Notes: generated by a model from the letters alone, not told the origin. A DNA stretch of 64,000 bases from Dokdonella_A sp963758365 (GCA_963758365.1 CAVWVB010000001.1:2418001-2482000), one strand, 5' to 3'. Counted from the stretch's first letter, positions 7,196 through 16,448 are shown. Numbers and translations are program-made.

Positions 7196-9790
7196 TTGAA
7201 CCCGAGTCCACCGCCCCGCGTGCGCAGGTCGTTCTGGCGCGCGCTCGCCCTGACCCTCGTGGTTGCCGCGCTCAATGTCGGACTGTGGGCCTACCTGAAC
7301 CGTCCCGTGCACATCGCCGACTGGCACGGCGAGATCGGCGGCCTCGCCTATAACCCGTCGCAGCGCTACCAGGACCCGACCAAGCTCGACTTTCCGAGCG
7401 AGGCGGAGCTCGACAGCGATATCCGCCTGCTGTCCAGGTACACCAAGCGACTGCGTACCTATTCCTCGGAGGAGAACCCGCAGATCCCGCGTCTCGCGCA
7501 GTTCTACGGTGTGCGCCTGATGGCCGGCGCGTGGATCGAGGGCCGCTCGGAGCGCAACGAGCGCGAACTCAGCGCGCTGATTGCGCTCAGCCGCAAGTAC
7601 GACAACATCGACCGCGCGATCGTCGGAAACGAGGTGATCCTGCGCGGCGACCTCGGCGTGCGCGCGCTGATCAACTATCTCGACCGTGCGCGTGCGCAGC
7701 TCGACATCCCGGTCTCGACCGCCGAGCCTCTCGACACCTGGCAGCGTCATCCGGAGCTTGCCGACCACGTCGACTTCATCACCGTGCACATCCTGCCGTA
7801 CTGGGAGTACATCGACCGCAAGGACGCGGTCGCATTCGTGCTTGGCCAGTACCACGAACTGCAGAAGCTGTTTCCGGGCAAGCCGGTCGTGATCGGCGAG
7901 GTCGGCTGGCCGTCGAACGGCAACCGCCGCAAGTACGCGCAGCCCTCGCTCGCGAACGAGGCGCACTTCCTGCGCGACTGGTTCAACGTGGCCGCGGCCG
8001 AGAACATCGACTACTACGTGATGGAGGCGATCGACCAGCCGTGGAAGGAAGGCCTAAACGGCGATCGCGTCGAGGCCTATTGGGGTGTCCTCAACGCGAG
8101 CCGCCAGCCGAAGTTCGCGTTCACCGGCACCGTGATCGAGGATCCGATCTGGCCGTGGAAGGCCGGCCTCGCCTCGCTGATCGCGTTGCTGCCGATGTTC
8201 TGGTTCGCACGCTACTTCATCCGCTTCCGCGCCGCGGGCCTCGTGTTCTTCCTCGTGCTTCTGCAGCTGTCGGCATCGATCCTCGTGTGGATGGCCACGC
8301 TGCCCTACGACTTCTATCTCGACCCGCTCGACTGGACCATGCTCGCGCTGCTGTTCCCGGCCCAGCTCGCGATCATCGTGATCCTGCTGATCAACGGCTT
8401 CGAGTTCACCGAAGTGCTGTGGCGGCCGCGCTGGCTGCGCGAGTTCCTGCCGCTGACGCCCGCGCCCGGCGATCCGCAGCCGTTCGTGTCGGTGCATCTG
8501 GCCTGCTACAACGAGCCGCCCGAGATGGTGATCCTGACTCTCGATTCGCTCGCCGCGCTCGACTACGACAACTTCGAAGTCCTCGTGATCGACAACAACA
8601 CGAAGAACGAGGACGTGTGGCGCCCGGTCCAGGCGCACTGCGCGAAACTCGGCCCGCGCTTCCGCTTCTTCCACCTCGAGCCGTGGCCCGGGTTCAAGGC
8701 CGGCGCACTCAATTACGGCCTCACCGAGACCGACCCGCGCGCCGAGGTGGTCGCCGTGGTCGACGCCGACTACGAGGTGCGCAGCGACTGGCTGCGCGCG
8801 CTGACCGGCTACTTCGCCGATCCGAAGGTCGCGGTCGTGCAATGCCCGCAGGCACACCGCGATTTCGCGCACAACGCGTTCCGCAGCATGACCAACTGGG
8901 AGTACGACGGCTTCTTCCGCATCGGCATGCACCACCGCAACGAGCGCAACGCGATCATCCAGCACGGCACGATGACGATGGTGCGCCGGAGCGCGCTCGT
9001 CGACACCGGCGCGTGGTCGGAATGGACGATCTGCGAGGACGCCGAGCTCGGCCTGCGCCTGATGCGCGCGGGCCATGACCTCGTCTACGTCGACGAACTC
9101 ATGGGCAAGGGCCTGACGCCGGCCGACTTCAAGGCCTACAAGTCGCAGCGCTACCGCTGGGCGTTCGGCGCGATGCAGATCATGAAGGCGCGCTGGAAGT
9201 GGATGACCTCGAAGGACGCCGGACTCACGCGCGGCCAGCGCTTCCACTTCCTGACCGGCTGGTTCTCGTGGTTCGGCGACGCGCTGCACCTCGCGTTCAC
9301 GCTGCTGGCGATGCTGTGGACGCTCGGCATGGTGCTCGCGCCGCACTACTTCACGCTGCCGATGTACCTGTTCCTGGTGCCGCTGATCGGATTCTTCGTG
9401 TTCAAGGCCGCATTCGGCATCATCCTCTACCGCGTGCGCGTGCCGTGCTCGTGGAAGGACACGATCGCGGCCTCGATCGCGAGCATGAGCCTCAGTCACG
9501 CGATCGCGCGAGGCATCTACCTCGGCCTCTGGCGCAAGAAGGGCGAGTTCGTGCGCACCGCCAAGAGCCGGCGCATCGGCAAGAAGCCGAGCGCGTTCGT
9601 GTCGGTCGGCGAGGAACTCGCGCTGTTCGCCGCGCTCGTCGCGTGCGTGGTCGGCATGATCAACTCGAACGGCATCAACTACATCGAGGGCCGCCTGTGG
9701 ATCGCGATCCTCGCCGCGCAGGCGATCCCGTACGGCTCCGCGCTGATCGGCGCGTGGATCGCGCACCGGTCTGGGGATGCGGTGGGGTGA
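7196..9790 (+). CDS. ndvB: GH17-GT2 fusion, NdvB-like beta-glucan synthase
   Basis: About 864 residues. After one N-terminal membrane helix comes a GH17 domain with the acid/base Glu in IVGNEVILRG (about residue 146) and the nucleophile Glu in VIGEVGWPSNG (about 235). Membrane helices follow, then a processive GT2 domain (VSVHLACYNEPPE, VVDADYEV with DxD, ICEDAELGLRL, the QRYRW motif) and a C-terminal multi-helix segment. The fusion matches the NdvB glucosyltransferase of Pseudomonas aeruginosa and Bradyrhizobium, which makes cyclic beta-1,3(-1,6) periplasmic glucans with roles in osmoprotection and biofilm tolerance; the product here is inferred. A TTG start at 7196 is preferred because GAGG lies 5 bases before it; in-frame upstream starts would lengthen the N-terminus by up to 32 residues. 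Confidence 0.85.
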   Translation: MNPSPPPRVRRSFWRALALTLVVAALNVGLWAYLNRPVHIADWHGEIGGLAYNPSQRYQDPTKLDFPSEAELDSDIRLLSRYTKRLRTYSSEENPQIPRLAQFYGVRLMAGAWIEGRSERNERELSALIALSRKYDNIDRAIVGNEVILRGDLGVRALINYLDRARAQLDIPVSTAEPLDTWQRHPELADHVDFITVHILPYWEYIDRKDAVAFVLGQYHELQKLFPGKPVVIGEVGWPSNGNRRKYAQPSLANEAHFLRDWFNVAAAENIDYYVMEAIDQPWKEGLNGDRVEAYWGVLNASRQPKFAFTGTVIEDPIWPWKAGLASLIALLPMFWFARYFIRFRAAGLVFFLVLLQLSASILVWMATLPYDFYLDPLDWTMLALLFPAQLAIIVILLINGFEFTEVLWRPRWLREFLPLTPAPGDPQPFVSVHLACYNEPPEMVILTLDSLAALDYDNFEVLVIDNNTKNEDVWRPVQAHCAKLGPRFRFFHLEPWPGFKAGALNYGLTETDPRAEVVAVVDADYEVRSDWLRALTGYFADPKVAVVQCPQAHRDFAHNAFRSMTNWEYDGFFRIGMHHRNERNAIIQHGTMTMVRRSALVDTGAWSEWTICEDAELGLRLMRAGHDLVYVDELMGKGLTPADFKAYKSQRYRWAFGAMQIMKARWKWMTSKDAGLTRGQRFHFLTGWFSWFGDALHLAFTLLAMLWTLGMVLAPHYFTLPMYLFLVPLIGFFVFKAAFGIILYRVRVPCSWKDTIAASIASMSLSHAIARGIYLGLWRKKGEFVRTAKSRRIGKKPSAFVSVGEELALFAALVACVVGMINSNGINYIEGRLWIAILAAQAIPYGSALIGAWIAHRSGDAVG

Positions 9791-10237
9791 TGTGTGGGGA
9801 GGGGGCGCGGTGTTTACACGCGTCATTGCAGGGGTGTAACGGATACACGCGCGGAGCCAGGATGCGGCATCACTGCTCTGCGGTGCGCGTCATCTTCGAA
9901 ACGGATGCAGGAAAAGGCCGGTTTAGCAATGCGCTACCCGAAAAATATGACGGTTTGCGAATTGAGTGGGAGGCCAGTGTTTGAGATTTTTCACGAATCA
10001 GGAAACGCTTTTCGGACCCACGCGGAACTACACACACCTACCGGTTGCTTCGTTAAGAGTCATGATGCGCCGCTGCCGGAGGCTTTCTCGGCATCTGGGA
10101 GCGGTCTTTAATTTTCGAGGTGGATTATTTGGCAACAACACGTTCCATGGGATCCGTATGCGTCACGGACGCTGAAGTCGCCCCGCGGCATGCGGAAAGT
10201 CACCGCTGTGTAGCCTGTGCCTAATTCTTTGAGTGCC
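9791..10237. other. AT-richer intergenic stretch without a convincing gene
   Basis: These 447 bases are visibly lower in G+C than their neighbours, most of all from about 9900 to 10150 (runs such as CCCGAAAAATATGACGG, GAGATTTTTCACGAATC and CTTTAATTTTCGAGG). Short open frames here have no family resemblance and lack third-position GC bias, so no protein gene is called. It could be a decayed foreign insert, a non-coding RNA locus, or the regulatory region of the HD-hydrolase gene that follows. Confidence 0.6.
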
Positions 10238-10747
10238 ATGCTGACCAAAGCACGCGCCTTCGCGCTGCACGCGCACGGCGACCAGACCTACGGCAGTCGC
10301 CCGTATGCGTACCATCTCGACATGGTCGCCGATTCGCTCGTGCCGTATGGCGAGCAGGCGCAGGTGATCGGTTACCTGCACGACGTGATCGAGGACACGC
10401 GCGTCACGCGCGAAGAGATCGAACGCGAGTTCGGTCCGCTGGTCGCCGAGTGCGTCGCGCTGGTCAGCGACGGGCCGGGCGGCAGCGGCGCCGAGAAGAA
10501 GGCGCGCACCTACGCACGGCTTGCGAAAGTCACCGGGCCGGCGCAACTCGCGCTGGTCGTCAAGGCCGCCGATCGCCTGTCCAACGTGCGCGCATGCGTC
10601 GCCGACGGCAACGCGACCAAGCTGGCCGGCTACGTCAACGCGCATCCCGCATTCCGCAACGCCGCGTACCGCGCGGGCCTGTGCGATCCTTTGTGGGCCG
10701 AGCTGGACCGGCTCGTCGCCGACCATGCACGCGGCGACCACGCGTAG
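10238..10747 (+). CDS. Small HD-domain hydrolase, (p)ppGpp-hydrolase (MESH1-like) type
   Basis: The 169-residue protein carries the HD-hydrolase signature of the SpoT/RelA hydrolase family: an early His in YAYHLDMVADSL, the His-Asp pair in GYLHDVIEDTRVT followed by EEIEREFG, and the late Asp in VVKAADRLSNVRA. It has no synthetase or TGS/ACT domain, so it resembles single-domain alarmone hydrolases (MESH1/SAH). (p)ppGpp 3'-pyrophosphate hydrolysis is the likely activity but is inferred; NADPH phosphatase activity is known for animal MESH1. The ATG at 10238 has GAG upstream; a GTG seven codons earlier is possible. It lies 21 bp before the next gene and may be cotranscribed with it. Confidence 0.75.
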   Translation: MLTKARAFALHAHGDQTYGSRPYAYHLDMVADSLVPYGEQAQVIGYLHDVIEDTRVTREEIEREFGPLVAECVALVSDGPGGSGAEKKARTYARLAKVTGPAQLALVVKAADRLSNVRACVADGNATKLAGYVNAHPAFRNAAYRAGLCDPLWAELDRLVADHARGDHA

Positions 10748-10768
10748 AATCCACGCCGGGAACCGGCG

Positions 10769-11806
10769 ATGACTCTACAACAACTACTCGGGATCGACCT
10801 GCCCGTGATCCAGGCGCCGATGGCCGGCGTACAGGACAGCGCGCTCGCGATCGCGGTGTCGAATGCAGGCGGCCTCGGCTCGCTGCCGTGCGCGATGCTC
10901 GGCACCGATGCATTGCGCGCCGAGCTCGACGCGATCCGCCGCACGGCGCACGGCCCGGTCAACGTCAATTTTTTCTGCCACGCGCCGCCCGCGCCGGACA
11001 CCGCCGCCGAGGCGGCCTGGCGCTCGCGGCTCGCACCGTACTACGCGGAATTCGGCATCGACGCCGACGCGGTTGCAAGCGGGCCGGTGCGCGCGCCGTT
11101 CAGCGCCGACGCGGCCGACGTGCTCGAGGCGTTCCGGCCCGCGGCCGTCAGCTTCCACTTCGGCCTGCCCGCGCCGGCCCTGCTCGCGCGGGTGCGCGCG
11201 CTCGGTGCGAAAATCCTCGCGTCGGCGACGACCATCGACGAGGCGCGCTGGCTCGAGGCACGCGGCGTCGATGCGGTGATCGCTCAGGGCGTCGAGGCTG
11301 GCGGGCACCGCGGCAATTTCCTGTCCGACGACCTCACGACGCAGGTCGGCACTTTCGCGCTGCTGCCGCAGGTCGTACGCGCGGTCAGGTTGCCGGTGAT
11401 TGCCGCGGGCGGCATCGCCGACGCGCGCGGCGTCGCGGCCGCAATCGCGCTCGGTGCCGCGGGCGTGCAGGTCGGCACCGCCTACCTGCTCTGCCCCGAA
11501 GCGACCACGAGCGTGGTGCATCGCACCGCATTGCGCAGCGACGCAGCGCGCCATACCGCGCTGACCAACGTGTTCAGCGGCCGGCCCGCGCGCGGCATCG
11601 TCAACCGCATCGTCCGCGAGCTCGGTGCGATCAGTGCACTCGCGCCCGCGTTTCCGCTCGCGACGGCCGCAATCGCGCCGCTGCGCGCGCAAGCCGAAAG
11701 CCGCGGTTCGGGCGATTTCTCGCCGCTCTGGGCCGGGCAGAATACGAGCGGCTGCTCGGAAATCGCGGCCGCGGAGCTGACCCGGGCATTGGCCTCCGAA
11801 GCGTGA
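10769..11806 (+). CDS. Nitronate monooxygenase (2-nitropropane dioxygenase family)
   Basis: The 345-residue FMN-dependent TIM-barrel enzyme starts with LPVIQAPMAGVQDSALA. It shows family motifs: GGLGSLPCAML, VNVNFFCH, AQGVEAGGHRGNF, IAAGGIADARG and GAAGVQVGTAYLLCPEA. Nitronate monooxygenases oxidise alkyl nitronates such as propionate 3-nitronate to aldehydes and nitrite, protecting against this toxin. The sequence looks closest to class I enzymes. It follows the HD hydrolase by 21 bp in the same direction. Confidence 0.88.
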   Translation: MTLQQLLGIDLPVIQAPMAGVQDSALAIAVSNAGGLGSLPCAMLGTDALRAELDAIRRTAHGPVNVNFFCHAPPAPDTAAEAAWRSRLAPYYAEFGIDADAVASGPVRAPFSADAADVLEAFRPAAVSFHFGLPAPALLARVRALGAKILASATTIDEARWLEARGVDAVIAQGVEAGGHRGNFLSDDLTTQVGTFALLPQVVRAVRLPVIAAGGIADARGVAAAIALGAAGVQVGTAYLLCPEATTSVVHRTALRSDAARHTALTNVFSGRPARGIVNRIVRELGAISALAPAFPLATAAIAPLRAQAESRGSGDFSPLWAGQNTSGCSEIAAAELTRALASEA

Positions 11807-11924
11807 CGTGCAGGACACCGCCTGCGCGCACGATTGGCTGCCCCAAAGCGCAACTGCGGCGGGCGAAATGCTACCTTCGCACCATCGGCCCGCGTGACCC
11901 GAACGGGGCCGGGGGAGGATCGCC

Positions 11925-12596
11925 TTGCTCGAATCCGCGCTCAGCTTCATTCCGCTCGCGTTCGCCGCATTGCTGCCGGTGCTCAATCCGCTCGGTTCGG
12001 CGCTGATCGTGATGGGTCTCGTCGGCGACGAGCCGCCCGAGGTCTATCGCCGCGTCGCCACGCGTGTCGCGGTGGGCATGCTCGCGTTCGTCGCAGTGAT
12101 CGAAACGCTCGGCGCATGGATCCTCAAGTTCTTCGGCATCACGCTGCCGGTGCTGCAGGTCGCCGGCGGGCTCACGCTCGCGGTGATGGGCTGGCACATG
12201 CTGAATGCGAAGAACGCGTCGACCGTGCACGCACAAGACGTCCCCCGCGACGTCGAGAGCGTGATGGAGCAGGTGTTCTATCCGCTGACCTTTCCGCTCA
12301 CGGTCGGCCCCGGCGTGATCGTGGTCGTGCTCACGCTGGGCGCGCATGCATCGGGCCGCGGCTGGGAAGCGACCCTGCTCGCGCACGCGGCGATCTTCGT
12401 CGCCGCGGTCCTGCTCGCGCTGGTCGTGTACTTCAGCTACGCGTACGCGCCGCGGCTCAACCGCATGATCCCGACGCACGCGGTCGCCGGCGTGCAGCGC
12501 CTGATCTCGTTCATCCTGCTCTGCATCGGCGCGCAGATCGCGTGGGGCGGCCTCGCGACGCTGCTGCGTTCGGTGCAGGTGCCCGCGCCCGGTTGA
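11925..12596 (+). CDS. MarC family integral membrane protein
   Basis: The 223-residue protein is a six-helix MarC-type inner-membrane protein with the N-terminal LPVLNPLGSALIVM and the typical LPVLQVAGGLTLAVMGWHML and FPLTVGPGVIVVVL segments. MarC was once linked to multiple antibiotic resistance, but that assignment was not upheld; the transport substrate is unknown. The start is TTG at 11925, supported by a strong GGGGGAGG six bases upstream. It appears monocistronic. Confidence 0.87.
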   Translation: MLESALSFIPLAFAALLPVLNPLGSALIVMGLVGDEPPEVYRRVATRVAVGMLAFVAVIETLGAWILKFFGITLPVLQVAGGLTLAVMGWHMLNAKNASTVHAQDVPRDVESVMEQVFYPLTFPLTVGPGVIVVVLTLGAHASGRGWEATLLAHAAIFVAAVLLALVVYFSYAYAPRLNRMIPTHAVAGVQRLISFILLCIGAQIAWGGLATLLRSVQVPAPG

Positions 12597-12743
12597 GGCC
12601 GACTTTGCGCAGCATGCGCGCCGCTGTCGCGGGTTCGTCGAAGCCGGGTGGCGACACGCAGGCTGTCGATGCGATCATCCGGACAAATGTCCAGACCATC
12701 CACCGTCGAAGGCAAACCTCCGCGTACGGCACGGGAGCACGCA

Positions 12744-13241
12744 ATGAGGATCGTGAGGCGTACCCCGGCGATCATCGTCGCCGCACTGTCGCTGTTCGCG
12801 CTGGCCGGCTGCACATCGAAGGCAATGCCGATGAACGAAAGTCGACTGAGTGATTTCGCGACCCGCTACACCGCTGCCTGGTGCAGCCAGGATGCATCGC
12901 GTGTCGCTGCATTTTTCGCCGGGAGCGGATCGCTGAAGATCAACGACAGAACGCCGGCGATCGGCCGCACCGCGATCACCGTCGCGGCACAGGGATTCAT
13001 GACCGCGTTCCCAGACATGGTCGTGGCCATGGACGGGATCAACCGCGACGGCAACCATGCGATCTACCGCTGGACGCTGACCGGAACCAACACGGGCCCC
13101 GGCGGCACCGGCCGGTCCGTGCGCATCAGCGGGTACGAGGAGTGGACGCTCGGCGCGGATGGCCTGATCGCGCAATCCCTGGGGCATTACGACGAAGCCG
13201 ACTACCGGCGCCAGTTGCAGGCGGGCGGCGCAGACGGCTGA
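12744..13241 (+). CDS. Lipoprotein with SnoaL-like (NTF2 fold) domain
   Basis: About 165 residues. A signal peptide ends in a lipobox (LFALAGC), so the mature protein should be lipid-anchored. The rest is an NTF2/SnoaL-like domain: FATRYTAAWCSQDASRVAAFF at the start, AAQGFMTAFPDMVVAMDG in the middle, and YEEWTLGADGLIAQSLGHYD at the end. This is the pattern of the ester-cyclase/SnoaL-like family, whose members include enzymes and binding proteins; no catalytic function can be assigned. The ATG at 12744 has GGGAG upstream. Confidence 0.7.
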   Translation: MRIVRRTPAIIVAALSLFALAGCTSKAMPMNESRLSDFATRYTAAWCSQDASRVAAFFAGSGSLKINDRTPAIGRTAITVAAQGFMTAFPDMVVAMDGINRDGNHAIYRWTLTGTNTGPGGTGRSVRISGYEEWTLGADGLIAQSLGHYDEADYRRQLQAGGADG

Positions 13242-13359
13242 GCGCGAAAGGCAAGCGAACCTCGCGGCGCTCGACTTCCGTGCGTCGACTTTCCTGTGTT
13301 CGAGTATCCTGCCACCGGGAGCGATATCGCACCCGCGAAGCAACCTGCCCGGAGCCCAC

Positions 13360-14214
13360 GTGCACAAGCGCCTGACCGTCGTTCCATTCCTGCTGGTCAT
13401 CGCGCTCTGCTGTCCGCCCGTGTTCGCCGCGAACATGCATGCGGTGGAATCGAGCGCCGTGCAGCCGCTCGTGATCGGCGACACCTTCACGATCCAGTCG
13501 CAGGCACTCGGCGAGACGCGGCGCATCAACGTCTACCTGCCGCCCGGCTACGCCGCGACGGCGACGCTGCGCGTGCCGGCGCTGTACATGCCCGATGGCG
13601 GCATGGCCGAGGACTTCCTGCACGTCGCGGGACTCGTCGAGGTGCTCGTCGGCGACGGCACGATGCGGCCGTTCCTGCTGGTCGGCATCGACAATACCGA
13701 GCGCCGGCGCGACCTGACCGGGCCGACCGGGGTCGCCGCGGACCGCAGGATCGCGCCGCACGTTGGCGGTTCGGCCGCGTTCCGCTCGTTCATCCGCGAT
13801 GAACTGATGCCCGCGATCGCGCGCCGCTACCGCACCACGCGCGAGACCGCGATCGTCGGCGAGTCGCTGGCCGGGCTGTTCGTCGTCGAGACGTTTTTGC
13901 TCGAGCCGGACCTGTTCGACACCTATGTCGCGATCGACCCGAGCCTCTGGTGGAACCACGAAAACCTGGTCAGGACCGCGGCCGCGCACCTGCGCGAGCA
14001 TGCGAAGCTGCGCACGTCCCTCTATCTCGCGAGCAGCGACGAGAAAGGCATCATCGAGCCGTTGCAGCGCTTCGTGCGCGTGCTGCAAAGCGACGCGCCA
14101 ACGGGCCTGCGCTGGCATTACGAGAGGATGCCCGAGGAACAGCACTCGACGATCTATCATCCGGCTGCACTGCGCGCGTTCCGCGCGCTGTTCGCGCCGC
14201 CGCCGAAGAGCTGA
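13360..14214 (+). CDS. Secreted alpha/beta-hydrolase, esterase D / IroE-Fes type
   Basis: The 284-residue protein has an N-terminal signal peptide (LTVVPFLLVIALCCPPVFA) and an esterase-D-like fold. RRINVYLPPGY and PALYMPDGGMAED are followed by the nucleophile elbow GESLAG and a late His in EEQHSTIYHPA. Related periplasmic proteins hydrolyse siderophore esters (IroE) or other esters; the substrate is unknown here. The GTG start at 13360 has GGAG five bases upstream. A TATCCT sequence about 50 bp upstream could be its -10 element. Confidence 0.75.
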   Translation: MHKRLTVVPFLLVIALCCPPVFAANMHAVESSAVQPLVIGDTFTIQSQALGETRRINVYLPPGYAATATLRVPALYMPDGGMAEDFLHVAGLVEVLVGDGTMRPFLLVGIDNTERRRDLTGPTGVAADRRIAPHVGGSAAFRSFIRDELMPAIARRYRTTRETAIVGESLAGLFVVETFLLEPDLFDTYVAIDPSLWWNHENLVRTAAAHLREHAKLRTSLYLASSDEKGIIEPLQRFVRVLQSDAPTGLRWHYERMPEEQHSTIYHPAALRAFRALFAPPPKS

Positions 14215-14344
14215 TGCGGCGGACGCGGCACGCGCATTGCCGCGCGCGCGGGCACGGTCCGCAACATGCCGATTGGCAATCGCGGCCGGCTGGCCGAGAA
14301 TCCGCGTTCCGACGCCGCGATGGCGCGCCGACCGGCATGCTGCG

Positions 14345-14848
14345 ATGACAACACGCGTGGACTACCCGATCGCGGGCGGCTGCGACTGCCGCAGGGTCCG
14401 CTACGAACTCGCGAGCGCGCCGCTGTTCGTGCACTGCTGCCACTGCCGCTGGTGCCAGCGTGAATCGGGATCCGCGTTCGCGCTGAACGCGATGATCGAG
14501 GCGGACCGTGTCGCCGTTCGCGGCGAAATGCCCGAACTCGTCGACACGCCGTCGGCGAGCGGCAAGGGCCAGCGCATCGCGCGCTGCGCTGGGTGCCGGA
14601 TCGCGGTCTGGAGCCACTATGCGGGTGCCGGCCCGCACGTAAGCTTCGTGCGCGTGGGCACGCTCGACGATCCCGACCTACTGCCACCGGACATCCACAT
14701 CTTCACCGATTCGAAGCAGCCCTGGGTAATCCTGCCGACCGACGTGGCGTGCATGCCCGCGTACTACGATCGCAAGGCCCACTGGCCCGCCGCGAGCCTC
14801 GCGCGCCGCGAAGCGCTGCTCGCCGCACATCCCGCGCCTTCGCGCTAA
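14345..14848 (+). CDS. GFA-family zinc protein (glutathione-dependent formaldehyde-activating-like)
   Basis: The 167-residue protein has the zinc-binding Cys pattern of the GFA/CENP-V fold: GGCDCRRVRYEL, HCCHCRWCQRESGS and RCAGCRIAVWS. GFA proteins are named for a Paracoccus enzyme proposed to form S-hydroxymethylglutathione; most members are of unknown activity, so this call is at family level. It stands alone, 130 bp after the esterase gene. Confidence 0.75.
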   Translation: MTTRVDYPIAGGCDCRRVRYELASAPLFVHCCHCRWCQRESGSAFALNAMIEADRVAVRGEMPELVDTPSASGKGQRIARCAGCRIAVWSHYAGAGPHVSFVRVGTLDDPDLLPPDIHIFTDSKQPWVILPTDVACMPAYYDRKAHWPAASLARREALLAAHPAPSR

Positions 14849-14928
14849 CCTGCACACGGCGTCGCCCTGCATGAATGCGCCTCGCCGCGATCGCACAGCT
14901 TCCGACCATCCTGCGACACACAGCCCCA

Positions 14929-15306
14929 ATGACCGCACGACGCGCGAGAAAACCGAAGTGGCTCGCCGAACCCGCCGACCATGACTATCCGGCCGCGGAG
15001 TCGTATCTCGGCCTGATCTACCCGGCCAAGCGCGTCGCCAAGCTCGGCGTGCTGCTGCGCGCCGCCGCGGTTGTCCCGTTCATGGCCAAGGACATCCTGC
15101 GCGCGTCCGCACTGCCGCTGCTTTCGCGGCACAACGTCCACGTCGCGAGGGAGCATCGGAAGATCCAGGCCGGTACGCCGATTTCCCCGCTCCTGCTCGT
15201 GCGCGACGCGCGCGGTGCACGTGTGATCATCGCCGATGGGTACCACCGGCTATGCGCCGTGCATGCGCTCGACGAGGATGCGGTGGTTCCGTGCAAGGTC
15301 GCCTGA
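14929..15306 (+). CDS. Conserved hypothetical protein with ParB/Srx-like nucleotide-binding motif
   Basis: About 125 residues. It starts with a basic segment (MTARRARKPKWLAEP) and the sequence DYPAAESYLGLIY, and ends with VIIADGYHRLCAVHALDED, which resembles the G-x-H-R motif of ParB-N/sulfiredoxin-like domains. Single-domain proteins of this type are common in Proteobacteria without known function. The ATG at 14929 is preferred over the one at 14875 because conservation seems to begin here; neither has a clear ribosome-binding site. Confidence 0.55.
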   Translation: MTARRARKPKWLAEPADHDYPAAESYLGLIYPAKRVAKLGVLLRAAAVVPFMAKDILRASALPLLSRHNVHVAREHRKIQAGTPISPLLLVRDARGARVIIADGYHRLCAVHALDEDAVVPCKVA

Positions 15307-15359
15307 TCCGTACCGAACTCGCGTGTACGATCCGCTGCGACGTGTACCGGACAGACCGG

Positions 15360-16448
15360 ATGATCCGATCCGCCACTGCGACCCTGCTCGGCCTCGGCAT
15401 CGCGCTGTCCGCGCCGTCGGCGCGCGCACAGAACCCCGATCCGCTCGACATCCGCGCCTGTACCGTGATCGAGACCGACTCGCAGCGCCTCGCGTGCTAC
15501 GACCGCGCGACGCACCGCGAACGCGCGGCCAGGCGCACCCATCCCGCAAGCATCTCGCCGGATGTCGCGACGCCTACGCCAGCGAATGCGGCGAACGCGG
15601 CGAATGCGGCCAGCGAGGCCGTGCCGGGCAGCGCGGTCTCGCTGCTCGACAGCCGCTGGGAGCTGTCGCGCAACAGCAAGCTCGGCACGTTCAACCTGCG
15701 CGGTTACAAGCCGACCTTTCTGCTGCCGCTGTTCGCGACCAGCCGCCAGGACAACCGGCCGAGCAGTCCGAATCCGGACAACACGGTCGCCGGTGCGCTC
15801 GGCTTCGAAAACATCGAGGCGAAGTTCCAGCTCAGCCTCAAGGCCAAGGTCTGGCAGGGCGTGTTCGGCGATGCGGGCGATGTCTGGGTCGGCTACACGC
15901 AGTCATCGCACTGGCAGCTCTACAACTCGAAGGACTCGCGACCGTTCCGCGAGACCGACTACGAGCCCGAGGCGATGCTCGTGTTCGACACCCGCTACCA
16001 GGTGCTGGGCTGGGATGGCCGCCTGCTCGGGATCGGCATCAACCACCAGTCCAACGGCCAGTCCAATCCGCTGTCGCGAAGCTGGAACCGGGTCATCGCC
16101 GACCTCGGTTTCGAGCGCGACGGATGGACCGTGATGCTGCGGCCGTGGTGGCGCATTCCCGAGGCACGCGCCGACAACAACAACCCGGACATCACCGACT
16201 ACATGGGTCGCGCCGAAGCGCAGATCGTGCGCGAGCTCGACGGCCAGGAGTTCGGGCTGATGCTGCGGCATTCGCTGCGCGGCGGCGACCGCAGTCACGG
16301 TGCCGCGCAGTTCACCTGGGCTTTCCCGGTCGCCGGCAACCTGCGCGGCTACATCGAGCTGTTCCATGGCTACGGCGAAAGCCTGATCGACTACAACCAC
16401 AGTGCGACCTACCTCGGCATCGGCGTCTCCCTGCTCGACTGGTACTGA
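15360..16448 (+). CDS. pldA: Outer-membrane phospholipase A1
   Basis: The 362-residue protein has a signal peptide (MIRSATATLLGLGIALSAPSARA) and a C-terminal beta-barrel of OMPLA type ending in Tyr (LLDWY). The catalytic triad is visible: His229 and Ser231 in GINHQSNGQS and Asn243 in SRSWNR. OMPLA dimerises in the outer membrane and hydrolyses misplaced phospholipids. Between signal peptide and barrel is an extra ~70-residue segment with two Cys and a short ANAANAANAA repeat encoded by 9-bp units. The ATG at 15360 is chosen because the signal peptide begins there. Confidence 0.9.
   Translation: MIRSATATLLGLGIALSAPSARAQNPDPLDIRACTVIETDSQRLACYDRATHRERAARRTHPASISPDVATPTPANAANAANAASEAVPGSAVSLLDSRWELSRNSKLGTFNLRGYKPTFLLPLFATSRQDNRPSSPNPDNTVAGALGFENIEAKFQLSLKAKVWQGVFGDAGDVWVGYTQSSHWQLYNSKDSRPFRETDYEPEAMLVFDTRYQVLGWDGRLLGIGINHQSNGQSNPLSRSWNRVIADLGFERDGWTVMLRPWWRIPEARADNNNPDITDYMGRAEAQIVRELDGQEFGLMLRHSLRGGDRSHGAAQFTWAFPVAGNLRGYIELFHGYGESLIDYNHSATYLGIGVSLLDWY

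Noticed and set aside
8054..9826. 590-codon minus-strand frame opposite the GT2 domain
   Set aside because: Low-complexity His/Arg/Glu-rich antisense product; the plus strand has a certain GH17-GT2 gene.
9794..10111. Open frame in the AT-richer gap
   Set aside because: No ribosome-binding site, no GC bias at third positions and an unbalanced composition; not supportable as a gene.
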